A stretch of DNA of 47,065 nt, from NCBI GenBank assembly GCA_016124895.1, contig WGMU01000143.1:1-47065 (forward strand), read 5' to 3'. Position 1 is the stretch's first letter; the number at the start of each line of letters is the position of its first letter. Positions 15,958 to 25,900 of the stretch are shown in pieces. The notes under the pieces were generated by a model. The model ran no database searches. It was not told the DNA's origin and worked only from the letters and a program-made list of their open reading frames with translations. This DNA comes from a bacterium. GTDB taxonomy: Bacteria > Planctomycetota > Planctomycetia > Planctomycetales > Planctomycetaceae. A program made the position numbers and the translations under genes.

Positions 15958-17121
15958 ATGAAATCCCGCCCTGCTTTGCTCCCTCCATTTGTTGCCGTTC
16001 TGATCCTGACCACGGCGACAGTCGCACCGGCAGACGAACTTTCGTTCGAATACGACCTGTTCGACGGCCAGACGCTCAACGGCTGGAAGATCGAAAACGA
16101 ATGCTCGGCCGAGGTGCAGGATGGAATGCTGTTGCTCAAAGACGGTGACGGCTGGCTGAGGTCGGACCACGAATTCACAGACTTCGACCTGCATGTCGAA
16201 TGGAAGGCGCTCAAGGCCGAGAAATACGACGCCGGCATCTACGTCCGCACGAAGGTCGGCGGCGGACCGTACCCGAAGAACGGCCATCAGATCAATCTGC
16301 TGCAGGGTCACGAAGGCGATCTGGTTGGCAGCAAAGAGGGAACCAGCCGCGGTCTGATCAAAGTCAGCGACTGGAACACGTTCGACATCTCCGTGCGCGG
16401 CCAGAAGCTCTCGCAGACAATCAACGGCAAACATGCGTGGTCTGTTGAGGGACTGAAGAACGATACCGGGCATGTCGGCTTTCAGATCGAAGTGCCGCTC
16501 GGCGGACAGTTTCTGATCCGCAGCGTCCGGATTCGCGAGGTCGGTTCAGCGAGTCTCTTCAACGGCAAAGATCTGGCTGGCTGGGAAGGTGCAGGCAAGC
16601 CGGCTGACGTCTGCTGGAAGGTCGAGGACGGAGAGATCGTCTGCACTGGTGAGAAAGGCGGCCCGTGGCTGCGAACCGACAAGGAGTACGGTGACTTCAA
16701 TCTGCGGTTCGACTATCAGGTCTCGCCAGGCGGTAACAGTGGCGTTTACGTCCGTGTTCCGGAAAACGGCCTGCACCATCGTGACAACGATCAGGAACCG
16801 GAAGCCGGCTTCGAGATCCAGGTGCTCGATGACGCCGCCGAGCAGTACCGCAAGCTGAAACCATATCAGTACTGCGGCTCGCTGTACGACATCTGCGGGG
16901 CCAGCGAGCACGTTGGTCGACCGGCTGGCGAATGGAACACGCTCGAACTGAACTGCCGCGGCCAGAACGTCTCAACGATTCACAACGGACAGTTGATCGT
17001 CGACGTCAATCCGGAAACGTATCCGCTGATCAGTCTGCGAAAAACGAGTGGCTTTCTGGGCCTGCAGAACCACAGCACCGTCGTCCGCTTCCGCAATCTG
17101 CGCATCGGCCCGGCCCGCTGA
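15958..17121 (+). CDS. Secreted protein with two DUF1080 (3-keto-disaccharide hydrolase-like) domains
   Basis: A 387-residue protein; the ATG at 15958 opens a signal peptide (about 1-25, ending V-A-P-A-D). Two DUF1080 domains lie in tandem at about 30-198 and 203-385. Each starts with L-F-(D/N)-G-(Q/K)-x-L-x-G-W and contains W-L-R-(S/T)-D and F-x-L-x-(V/F). These are concanavalin-like folds; some family members cleave 3-keto-disaccharides, others have unknown roles. The second copy is more canonical (G-G-N-S-G-V-Y-V-R, E-x-Q-V-L-D-D). It probably shares a transcript with the PPC-like protein upstream. Its stop codon is one base from the stop of the convergent UPF0102 gene. Confidence 0.9.
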   Translation: MKSRPALLPPFVAVLILTTATVAPADELSFEYDLFDGQTLNGWKIENECSAEVQDGMLLLKDGDGWLRSDHEFTDFDLHVEWKALKAEKYDAGIYVRTKVGGGPYPKNGHQINLLQGHEGDLVGSKEGTSRGLIKVSDWNTFDISVRGQKLSQTINGKHAWSVEGLKNDTGHVGFQIEVPLGGQFLIRSVRIREVGSASLFNGKDLAGWEGAGKPADVCWKVEDGEIVCTGEKGGPWLRTDKEYGDFNLRFDYQVSPGGNSGVYVRVPENGLHHRDNDQEPEAGFEIQVLDDAAEQYRKLKPYQYCGSLYDICGASEHVGRPAGEWNTLELNCRGQNVSTIHNGQLIVDVNPETYPLISLRKTSGFLGLQNHSTVVRFRNLRIGPAR

Positions 17122-17122
17122 C

Positions 17123-17656
17123 TCAGAACATCTGACCGAAGTCCGTTGACTCGAACGCGTTTTCAAAATGCTCGATCTGCGGCTGCTTTGATTCGTCGGG
17201 CCAGACGATGGCAACAATGTCGAACCGGGCTCGATGTTCCAGCAGGTTGTTCTGTTTGAGCCAGTAGAAAGCCGCCTTGGTCAGATGAGCCTGTTTGCGG
17301 GCGTCGACGGCTTCACCCGGTTGCGTTGTCGCGGCAGAGCGGCGCGTCTTGACTTCAACGAAGACGATGCAGTCTCCATCGAGGCAGATCAGATCGAGTT
17401 CTCCCCATCGCGTTTCAAACTGCTTTGCCAGAATGCGGTAGCCCTTGCGTTTCAGAAACTTCGCGGCCTCGTTCTCGCCGCGGTCGCCGAACAGCCGCCG
17501 CAGGAAACCGGCACGCTGCGATTTGCTGGAGTGATCGTTCACGCGGGACTGCTCGGCTACGAAGGCTCGACGAAACCGCTTGCGGAAAACGAAGATGCGG
17601 CGGTCACTGCGTTCAGGCTGCGACCGCCGCGTCGGATTTTCAAGCGAGAACTGCAT
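17123..17656 (-). CDS. UPF0102 (YraN-like) protein, nuclease-like fold
   Basis: A 177-residue protein from the ATG at 17656, which lies two bases past the TAA of the upstream gene. The conserved domain starts only at about residue 55 (G-D-R-G-E-N-E-A-A-K-F-L-K-R-K-G-Y), so the GTG at 17542 is an alternative start closer to usual family length. Family motifs G-E-L-D-L-I (85-90) and F-V-E-V-K-T-R (99-105) carry the acidic residues and Lys of an endonuclease-like fold. The cellular role is unsettled. The basic N-terminal extension, if translated, is unusual. It is likely co-transcribed with the secreted protein upstream. Confidence 0.88.
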   Translation of the reverse strand: MQFSLENPTRRSQPERSDRRIFVFRKRFRRAFVAEQSRVNDHSSKSQRAGFLRRLFGDRGENEAAKFLKRKGYRILAKQFETRWGELDLICLDGDCIVFVEVKTRRSAATTQPGEAVDARKQAHLTKAAFYWLKQNNLLEHRARFDIVAIVWPDESKQPQIEHFENAFESTDFGQMF

Positions 17657-17660
17657 TCGG

Positions 17661-18947
17661 TTACGGAAGGATAAAGACCAGAGCCGTCGCTGCTCCACCC
17701 TGAGCCAGAGCACCGGTCAGGCTGATCGGCAGCAGCGGAATCGAATATGGCACGCAGGTGCCGGGGCGATCGTTGCCGAGATCGTAAACCGTGTGGCACA
17801 TGCCGTTGTTTTCCGTCGCCATCTGATACGGCAGCGTCACGATGTTGCCGGCAAAACGAGCCGCGGAAACGACCGGCTGCACATACGCGATCTCGTTGCC
17901 GTGCCGCTCAAGCTGCGGATCCTCGAAGTACAGCGGGTTGTATTTGAGGGCCGGAGCTTCCCAGGAATACGAGATCGGTTCCCAGCCACGTCCGAAGCCC
18001 ATTCTCTGATTGACCTGCGGGACCCGCGCGAAGATCCGCATTCCTCGGGCTTCCGGGAGTTCCTGTCGAGAGCCGTCGCGATCCATCAGCGGCGGAGCTG
18101 CACTGAGCGTCGGGCCTCCGAGTGATCGCCAGACATGCGGCTGCTGTTCGATCGTGTTTTCCAGCGATGGCGACTCGGCAATGATGTCCGGCACTGGCTG
18201 GCTGCCCGGCTGCCACGCCGCCACCTGCTCGTTCGCTGCCTGCTCGAACTGCAGACTGCGGACGATCTCGATCTCATCAATGAGCAGTTGAGAGTTTTCC
18301 TCGAAGAGAGCCAGCGGGACCTCACGTTCGGCCGCGGCTTCAGCAAACGCGTGAGCCATCGCGACGTCGCCCTTTTCCAGTTCCCGGCGAGCGCGCGTCA
18401 GGAGTTTTTTCACTTCTTCACTGCCCAGCACAAATGCCCGCGGCGCCGAGCCACCTTCAGCCGCAGAAGCTGGCGGGGCTGGGTGTCGCTGAACAAGAAT
18501 CGGCCCCTGATGCGTGATCGTCGGACCGGACTGCAATTCCGGGTACGGTTGCGACGGAGTCTGTGGTAATGCTCGTGAGAGCCGCTCTGGAAAGATGGAT
18601 TCGCCATCGATTGACTCGATGAGGTCGGCCGCTGAAGCTGGGATCGGTTCGAGTTTGGCAGACCTCGTGGCCGCTGGCGATGACGGCTCGACGGCGACTG
18701 CCGGGCCTTCCCACTCCACATCGACCACGTCGAACTGTTTCTGTATCTGGACGCGGGCGGGCACGGGGGTCGACATCTGCGTGCGTTTTCCCAGCAGGGT
18801 TTCCAGCCTGGGCAGTTCGCCAGCGGTCGACGACGCGGTGAGTGCCGCGCCAGCCAGAAGTGCAGCAGCGAGACACAGCGCCGCTCGGCGACCGGCAGTG
18901 GCCGGGCGACCAGAAATCCATTCTCGGACGAGCGTTCGGATGAGCAC
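17661..18947 (-). CDS. Secreted protein of unknown function with conserved-looking C-terminal block
   Basis: A 428-residue protein. I chose the GTG at 18947 because GGAG lies 9 bases upstream and a basic N-terminus plus a hydrophobic signal (A-A-L-C-L-A-A-A-L-L-A-G-A-A-L) follow at once; the frame is open 53 codons further. The middle is Ala/Glu/Pro-rich with a helical segment (S-E-E-V-K-K-L-L-T-R-A-R-R-E-L-E-K-G) resembling a tetratricopeptide-like hairpin. The last 110 residues (Y-N-P-L-Y-F-E-D-P-Q-L-E-R-H-G, then A-A-R-F-A-G-N-I-V-T-L-P-Y-Q-M and Y-D-L-G-N-D-R-P-G-T-C-V-P-Y) resemble a block I remember from other planctomycete proteins, with no known function. It precedes the UPF0102 gene by 4 bases. 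Confidence 0.75.
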   Translation of the reverse strand: MLIRTLVREWISGRPATAGRRAALCLAAALLAGAALTASSTAGELPRLETLLGKRTQMSTPVPARVQIQKQFDVVDVEWEGPAVAVEPSSPAATRSAKLEPIPASAADLIESIDGESIFPERLSRALPQTPSQPYPELQSGPTITHQGPILVQRHPAPPASAAEGGSAPRAFVLGSEEVKKLLTRARRELEKGDVAMAHAFAEAAAEREVPLALFEENSQLLIDEIEIVRSLQFEQAANEQVAAWQPGSQPVPDIIAESPSLENTIEQQPHVWRSLGGPTLSAAPPLMDRDGSRQELPEARGMRIFARVPQVNQRMGFGRGWEPISYSWEAPALKYNPLYFEDPQLERHGNEIAYVQPVVSAARFAGNIVTLPYQMATENNGMCHTVYDLGNDRPGTCVPYSIPLLPISLTGALAQGGAATALVFILP

Positions 18948-19165
18948 GGCGACGATCTCCTGCTGGTCAGCCGGCTTCTCCCTGGATCCTGCAGAGAGAA
19001 TCTTCCTGGCTGTACTGGCGGTATCTTCGTCATAAGGCGACCGCCAAATCGAGCACCAGAGAATCGACCGCTGTGACCCTCGCAGGTGTGCCTCGCAACT
19101 TAGCATCCCCGGACTGCGTAACCGGTAAAGTTTGACGGCGTGACGACTCGGAATCAGCAGTCCGT

Positions 19166-19684
19166 CTACGCAATGCTGCCATCGGCCGAGGCACCGTCGT
19201 CGGCAATCAGTTCGACAGAAGAACTCGCCGGCGGGGACGACTCGCCAGATTTCTTCAGATTCAGCCGCGTTGACTCGTCACTCATCATTCTCGTGGGTGA
19301 CTCGAACAGCGACAGATGACTGAGATCCGAAATGTCGCTGCTGTCTGCGCTGACGTCGGCGACGAGGTCGTAGGCAAACCGCAACTCATACGACGCAATG
19401 CGGATGCAGTCATCCGGCTGCAGACGGTAATACCCCTCGATCTTCTGTCCGTTGACCGTCGTCCCGTTCTGGCTGCCGCAGTCGCCGACGTACCAGTCGC
19501 CGCGCAGCCAGACGACCTCAGCGTGATTTCGGCTGCATTTCGGGTCGGGAATGACAATCCGGTTCTGGCTGGCCCGCCCAATCATAACTCGTCGCTGGGA
19601 CTTCAACCGGTAGATATCGCAGGACGAACTGCCGGACGAAACAACCAGATACGACGTTGTCGGAGTGGTGACGGAGCTGCTCAT
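19166..19684 (-). CDS. FHA domain protein
   Basis: A 172-residue protein whose first two thirds is one forkhead-associated domain (about 12-108). The hallmark residues are all present: G-R at 36-37, S-R-N-H at 51-54 and N-G-T-T-V-N-G at 73-79, so it should bind phosphothreonine peptides. The C-terminal 60 residues are Ser/Asp-rich and probably disordered, with several Ser/Thr that could be phosphorylated. There is no other catalytic domain. It lies 254 bases downstream of the giant secreted-protein genes on the same strand; a functional link is possible but unproven. Planctomycetes have many Ser/Thr kinases, which may supply the ligand. Confidence 0.92.
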   Translation of the reverse strand: MSSSVTTPTTSYLVVSSGSSSCDIYRLKSQRRVMIGRASQNRIVIPDPKCSRNHAEVVWLRGDWYVGDCGSQNGTTVNGQKIEGYYRLQPDDCIRIASYELRFAYDLVADVSADSSDISDLSHLSLFESPTRMMSDESTRLNLKKSGESSPPASSSVELIADDGASADGSIA

Positions 19685-19880
19685 GATTGGACTGCACTTG
19701 AAACATGGTTAGAAGGTGCGTCGTCACAGGAAGTCACCGTGAGGGTCTGCAATCGCCGGGCCGTCCGCTTACTGTCCGATCAAATCTGAATAAATACGTC
19801 TCGTTCTGCGAAACTCAGCGCATTTGACGAATCCGCACAGGCGGGTCATCTGCGGCACGGCGGCAATTCTGCGCAGCAGA

Positions 19881-19909
19881 ATGAAACACTCGCGGTGTTT
19901 TCGAGAGTG
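19881..19909 (-). terminator. Weak possible terminator after the giant gene pair
   Basis: On the minus strand an imperfect stem (CACTC with GAGTG, extended by two more pairs across a mismatch) is followed by TTTCATTCT. It begins 30 bases after the stop codon of the 2782-residue gene. The stem is short and the T-tract broken, so this is tentative. Confidence 0.25.
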
Positions 19910-19938
19910 GCTGGCCGGAATCGCGGGAGACGCCTTCG

Positions 19939-22900
19939 TCAGGCAGTCTGGCGAGACCTTGCGTAGCGAGTCATGCCGATCAGCCAGGCAATGACGAAGA
20001 CCGCAAAGCCGAACCCGCTCAGCGGAGCGGGCAGCAGCAGCCAGGCCAGCAGCCCGATCGCGAACGCTGTCCAGACGAGCGTCGGACTGAACCAGTGGCC
20101 GGGGCCGAGCTTGCGGGAGGCCACAATCAGCGCGGCGGCGATCCCGAGCCAGACGACGGTCCAGACGAGCCCGATGCCGCGATCAAGCAACTCGCGCGAC
20201 TGCACTCGCAAACCGAGTCGCGGCTGCCCACTGACTTTTGAGAACGTCAGTCGGTACCCCGATGTTGGAATCTCGACCGGCAGACTGAGACCGCCGACCT
20301 GCGTCCATTCGGGTGACGTCTCGATCCGTTCAAAAACAGGCCCGCCTAATCTGGCTTTTGACTGTGCAATACTCTGAGGATCAGCCAACTCGCCCGGCGC
20401 GACCTTTACCTGGTTGAGTACCGACGCTCCGCTTCCGCCGGTCGCGGTTCCACCTCCTCCGCCGAACCCACCTCCCATGCCTCCCATACCGCCGCCCGCA
20501 CCGAGAGGACGACCGAAAGATTCGGCTCTATCCGATCCGTCACCACCAAGACCACCGCTGCCGAACTTCAGTTCGCCCTGGTCGATCGAGATTCCGCGTC
20601 CTCCGAATTTCCCCAGTCCGGCACCTGCCCGGTTGGCCGCTTCGTTTTCAGACGCTGGCTGCTGTCCTTTTCCCTGATCGAACAGCGAATTCAGGCCGCT
20701 CAGATTGTCGACGCTCTGCTGACGCTGTAACTGGCGGCTGTCGTGCTCTTCGGACTGCTTTTTTACTGCAGACCGTTTGAGTTCGCTCTTGCGATCACTG
20801 CGGGACGCAGGCTGATCGCTCGGGGTTTCAGGTGGAGCGGCCGGCTTCGCGGGCGTCTGGATCGACAGCCGATAGTCGAACACCTCTCCGTCGATCGAAC
20901 GCTCACCGGCGGGCGTCTGACTCTGCCCGGACTGCTGGCTGGAAACCCCAAGCGCTGCCACGTCGACATTATCCAGCACACCGTTACCGTTGAGATCCTC
21001 ACCCGGATCAAGCAGCCCGTTGAGGTTGACGTCCTCACTTAACGATTGAGTAGAGACAGGTCCGTTCCCGAACAGCAGCGCGCGATTGTTGAAATTGACG
21101 CGCGTCCGATCCTGATCGGACACGCTGCCAGAGGTGCTTGCCGCTGCAGCCTCGCCTTCGGCGGCCAGCGCATCAATCTGCCCCTGATTCTCGACGATCT
21201 GCTGCTGCACCTGCTCAAACTGCTGCCGCAACTCTTCCGACTGCAATCCTTCGCTGTAGTTATGCACGGCAAGACCCAACTGCTTCAGATTGTTCGCCGC
21301 GACGCCCTGCGAACGGCGCGAGTAATCGCTGCTGCTCGTCACATTCAGCAGCGCACTCAGGTCGGAAAGCTGCGACTTGAGATATGCCTCCGCGGTGTCA
21401 CTGCTCTTCGCGACGTTAACGTTCGTCCGTTTGCTGTCGTCGATCAGCAGCGCGTCGATATCGCGCGGCAGCCAGACATTCCACAGAGTCCGCGCGACAG
21501 GGATGCCGTACTCGTCGCTCTCGTTGGGAGTAACCACCTGCGGCGCCGGCAGGTCGAGTTCGTCGCGTCGCAGCGCGAGTCCCGCTGGCAGCTCGCGTTC
21601 AAACTTCCCGGCGAAGACCAGCTTCACTGGAAACGAAATGTCGGCATTGCTGGTTTTCGGCAGAGGCACCAGGTGGACGGTCTGACCATCGAGTTCTGTC
21701 AGCACGGGCCGCGACGGCTGATCCTTCACAAACAGTGACAGTAACCGTGAGCCGGCCGGCAGCCTCACACCCAGAAACTGACGTCGCAGATTCCGCACCG
21801 TATAGACCGCCTGGCTGCGCCACGTACCGTCCCAGTGAACGACCAGCGTCAGATCGGCGACGTTGACCGACGCCGCGGCTCCGACTGTCTGCTGAAACCG
21901 CCGGACGGTCCAGGATGGAACCTTCGTAATGTCGCGAACTCGCAGGATCTCAGCCGCCTGGTCGGTCAGATGCGTCCCGATCTGGATCGGAAGATCATCA
22001 ACGAGCACCGCTTCGACACTGCTGTCGTGTTGCCCGGCGAGCTGCCCCTGCGACTGGTTCACGAGGATCGAATACAGCCGCTGCGGATCGACGCTGACAA
22101 ATCCAACCGCGTCGCCGAACTCGTCAAACACCGGTTGCTCGAACCGCACGATCGGCGTTTCAACCGTTGTCGTCGCGGGTGGCAGCGTTGCCGTCGCCAG
22201 TGCGAAGTAGCGATCACGGATCGCATCGTTAAGCTGAATCGTCCAGCGCAGCTCGCCGCCGACTTTCTCGCTGGTCACGCTGCGGATCGAGTTACCTTCG
22301 AGCTTCAGCCGGTTCTCCAGTGACGGCGGCGTCAGGAAGAACAGCCGGTCGGTCGCCGCTGCGTCGATCTTCCAGTTCAGCGCCAGCGAGTAATCCAGAA
22401 ACGTGTCGGCGACAGTCGTCACGACAACCGCGTCAGCACTCAGTCGCGGCTGCGCCTGCATGACTTCAAAGCTGATCACGCCCGCCTCGTCGCCCGTCGA
22501 CTGAAACGCGTACTGCACCGGTCGCGGCTGCTTGTTGCGGATGTCGCCCGGCAGCCGGCTCGGGTCGATCTGCTCCCAACCGACCAGATCGCTGGCCGTG
22601 GCCGAATACGCATCGTCGATCCACACGCCAGCCCACATCGTGCGGCGGGTCATGTCGAGCGGGAACGGCGGGATCACCTCGACAACCAGATCGCGCGGAT
22701 CTTTCGTTGTCCGGCCAGTCACGATGACCTCGACATCGCCAAGCTGCGGATCAGTGAACTCGACTGTCAGCGACCGAGGAGTCACGCCGTCCGATGCGGT
22801 GACGTACCAGTCGGCCAGCGCCGTCGCCTGCACGCTGAGCGGCAGGTAACCGTCGATCAGTTCAAACGTCAGTGCCGATCGCGGAGCCCCCTTCAGCGAC

Positions 22901-25900
22901 GCGACCACGCGCGTGCCAAGCTGCACCTTGCGACGTTGAACGACGATCGCGTGCTCGACGCGGGTCGTCGATTCCGCCTGCCGCCGCGCCGCCACAAACT
23001 GCAGCGAGAAGGGTCGCGCCGAGTAACGCCAGGCAAGCTGTTGCTGCGTTGCCGTTCCAGGTGGAGCGTTCGGCTGCTGTCCGATTTCAATCTGCCGCAA
23101 GCCCTCGGTCTGACCGGCCCGCAGGCTGAAGCTGTCAGTCGTGGAGACGACGATCGTGCCGGCATCGCGAGTCACATCGAGTGGCGCAATCGTCGGCAGC
23201 GAGATTGTGGCTTCGTTTTCGGTCACCGGTTCGGCCAGAAAGAGCTGCGCATCAACAATCGTCTGACCGCTGACTGGTGGGTTGAAAAAGACGCGCAGCC
23301 GTCGCTGACCGTCGACTTCGGCCGACTCCCAGCCGGAAAGCTGCGGCCCCGTGAGGCTGCGGATCTTCAGTCCGTCCGGCACAACGAACGACAGATCGGC
23401 AACGCTACCCTGCGGCACGCTGATCGAAACCCGCGACACTTCCGAGATTCCGCGATCATCCAGACGTACGGTCGTCGCCGTGTCGACATGCACGATGGCG
23501 TCAACCATGCCCTGCTGTTGCGGCGGTCGCCAGGCAATCGTCAGAGGCTGTCCCGATCCGACCGGCACAATGATCGACTCGGACGCTTCCGCGGTCTGCG
23601 GCACGCGACGATACGCACTCGTCGACCCATTCACACGCACCGCGAGGTCTGCTTCCGGCAGGTTGTACAGGACTCGGCCGGACGGCACCGGGAAGACCGG
23701 CACGGTACACTGCCCCGTTTGACCGGACACCTGCGCGGCAACATCGAAGTTCAGATCGAGTGTGTGCAGACCGCGTGTCGGCAGCACGACTTCCAGTACG
23801 CTTTGGCCGTTCGCCTGAGTAACGCGCAGCGCCGCTGGTTTGTCATCGAGCTGCGCCGAATTCAGTGCGATCCCCGACAGCGGCACTGGCAGCGTGATCG
23901 CCGCTTCGCGGAAGTTGAACAGGATCAGCGTGGCTGCAACGGAAACCCGCGCCGACGCGTCGTCCTGCGACTTCAGCTCACACAGATAAAACGCATCCGC
24001 GAGAATTCCGTCGCGCGGAGCCGGCGTTGTGAACTTCTCATCCGGCCGCGCGAGGTTCCATAGATCGATAAACTGTTCGCGCGTCAGCAGCACGCGATCG
24101 GCGAACGCTGGGTTCTGAGCGGGATCGAACGGGACGATCACGTCCGTCCGCGGCGGTTTCTGCACGGGAGGCACCGGCGGCGCAGGCTGAATCGCCGGAG
24201 CGCCGGGCTGCGTGGCAGGCGGCTCGGCTGCGACTGCCGGCTCGCAAAGCACCAGCAGCGCGAGCAGCAGACCGGCGGCCGTGCCGGACGTCCGGCCAAT
24301 CGGCGACGTCAGCAGCGCCTTCAGGCTCACTCGACGCAAAAAGTTCAGCACGGCGCGACCGAGCCACAAACCGACGGACAGCAGCCCGCCGAGGAAGACG
24401 CCGTCGAGCACGACAGACAGTGCGTCCGGCGCGATCGAGACCAGTCCCAGCGGCAGCGTGATGCACAGCACAGCGACGATGGCCCGCATTCTCAGACTGG
24501 CTCCGAGCATCAGCCACAGCACCAGCGCGACCGTGACCATCAGAAACGCGCGTCCCAGATCGCCCGCGTGCCGATCCTGCCAGCGCAGTTGAAGCCCAAC
24601 ACCATCCACCGCGTCCCGCGTCCCGTCATATTTCAGTTCGAGCAACCGCGAGTCCTCCGGCACTTCGAGATCCAGCGCCAGCGACAACAGCCCACCCTTG
24701 TCCCGTTGAACGTCTGAACGACCTCGACGGCGAGCGGTCAGTTCGTCCCAGTCGTTGGCGTCTGACGCTGGCTGATCGTCTGGAACTCGAACAATCGCCG
24801 CCATTTCGACCTCGTCAAGCTGCTGCCAGAAGGACTTTTCCTTATCAGCGGCACGCTCGCGTAGCCTCTCTTCCAGCTCCCGGCGTACCGGCGCGTTGTC
24901 GATCCCGGCGACTTTCGCACCAGCCGCCACCGGCGGAGGCGTCGCTGCAGTGGCCGCCGCTGGTTCACTCGCCGGTTTCGCTTCGTCGAAAGCGGCGCTT
25001 CCTCCGCCTTCAAACTGGCCCTTTGTCGTGAATCGCTCTCCGGACTTCGTCGCCAGACCTTCCATTTCGGACGTGTCGAAATACAGATCGGTCGGCGCCG
25101 GAGGCACCGCAGGGGCAGAGTCCGCCACATCGAATTTCGCCATTCCGCCGCGATGCACCGCCTCACGAGCGCTTTGCACGGCGGGCAGCAGCAATGCGAC
25201 GAGAAAAATGCACACAATTCCAGCGCAGACCGCCACGCCGCAACCGCTAAATCCAATGCGCCCAGACGCGCCGGTGCGTTTCAGTACGACGGTGATTGCT
25301 CCGCTGACCAGCAGTGTGAAAAACGCGACGAGCCCGTTCCGCTGCAGCGTGCGCCGGTTGATCCGCGAAAGCTGTGAACGCAGGTCGCCGAGCAGGCTGA
25401 CGGTGTCGAGGTCGTCAGTCGGGGCAAACGCGCCGTTACTTGCCGTGATCAGAACATCGTCCGGATAGTGCAACTGCCAGGACTGGCTGAGTACTTCGAG
25501 CCGTTGCTCCGATCCGGAACTGTGAATCACGCTGACGGCGGGCGGCGACTGCTCCAGTTCGCCAGACGCTTTCAATGCGCCGCCTTCGGTCCGGTACAGC
25601 AGCGTGAGCCTGCGCCGGGCATCGGGCTGACCGGTCAGCGGGATCGGGACCAGATAACTGTTACCGACCGAGCGAACCTCGATCGGAGTCCCGTCGATCA
25701 GCGCGGCCCAGAGATGCGCCGGTTGAACGGCCTTGCCGTCCGTCGACGTCGGCAGCCGGACGCGCAGGCTTTGAGCACCGACGGCGACAAACTGGAACTC
25801 CGCCCGCTGCTGCCATTCGCCAGTCTGCCCGACAACGCTCTCGATTGAGCTGCTGTAGCAGACAGCCGTCGGCACGGCGACGCGGTCAAACCGTGTTTCG

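Noticed and set aside
22936-24063. Long plus-strand open frame (375 codons) inside the giant gene
   Set aside because: It lies antisense to a gene with clear protein-like sequence; its own translation is Arg/His-rich and has no motif, as expected for a shadow frame in GC-rich DNA.
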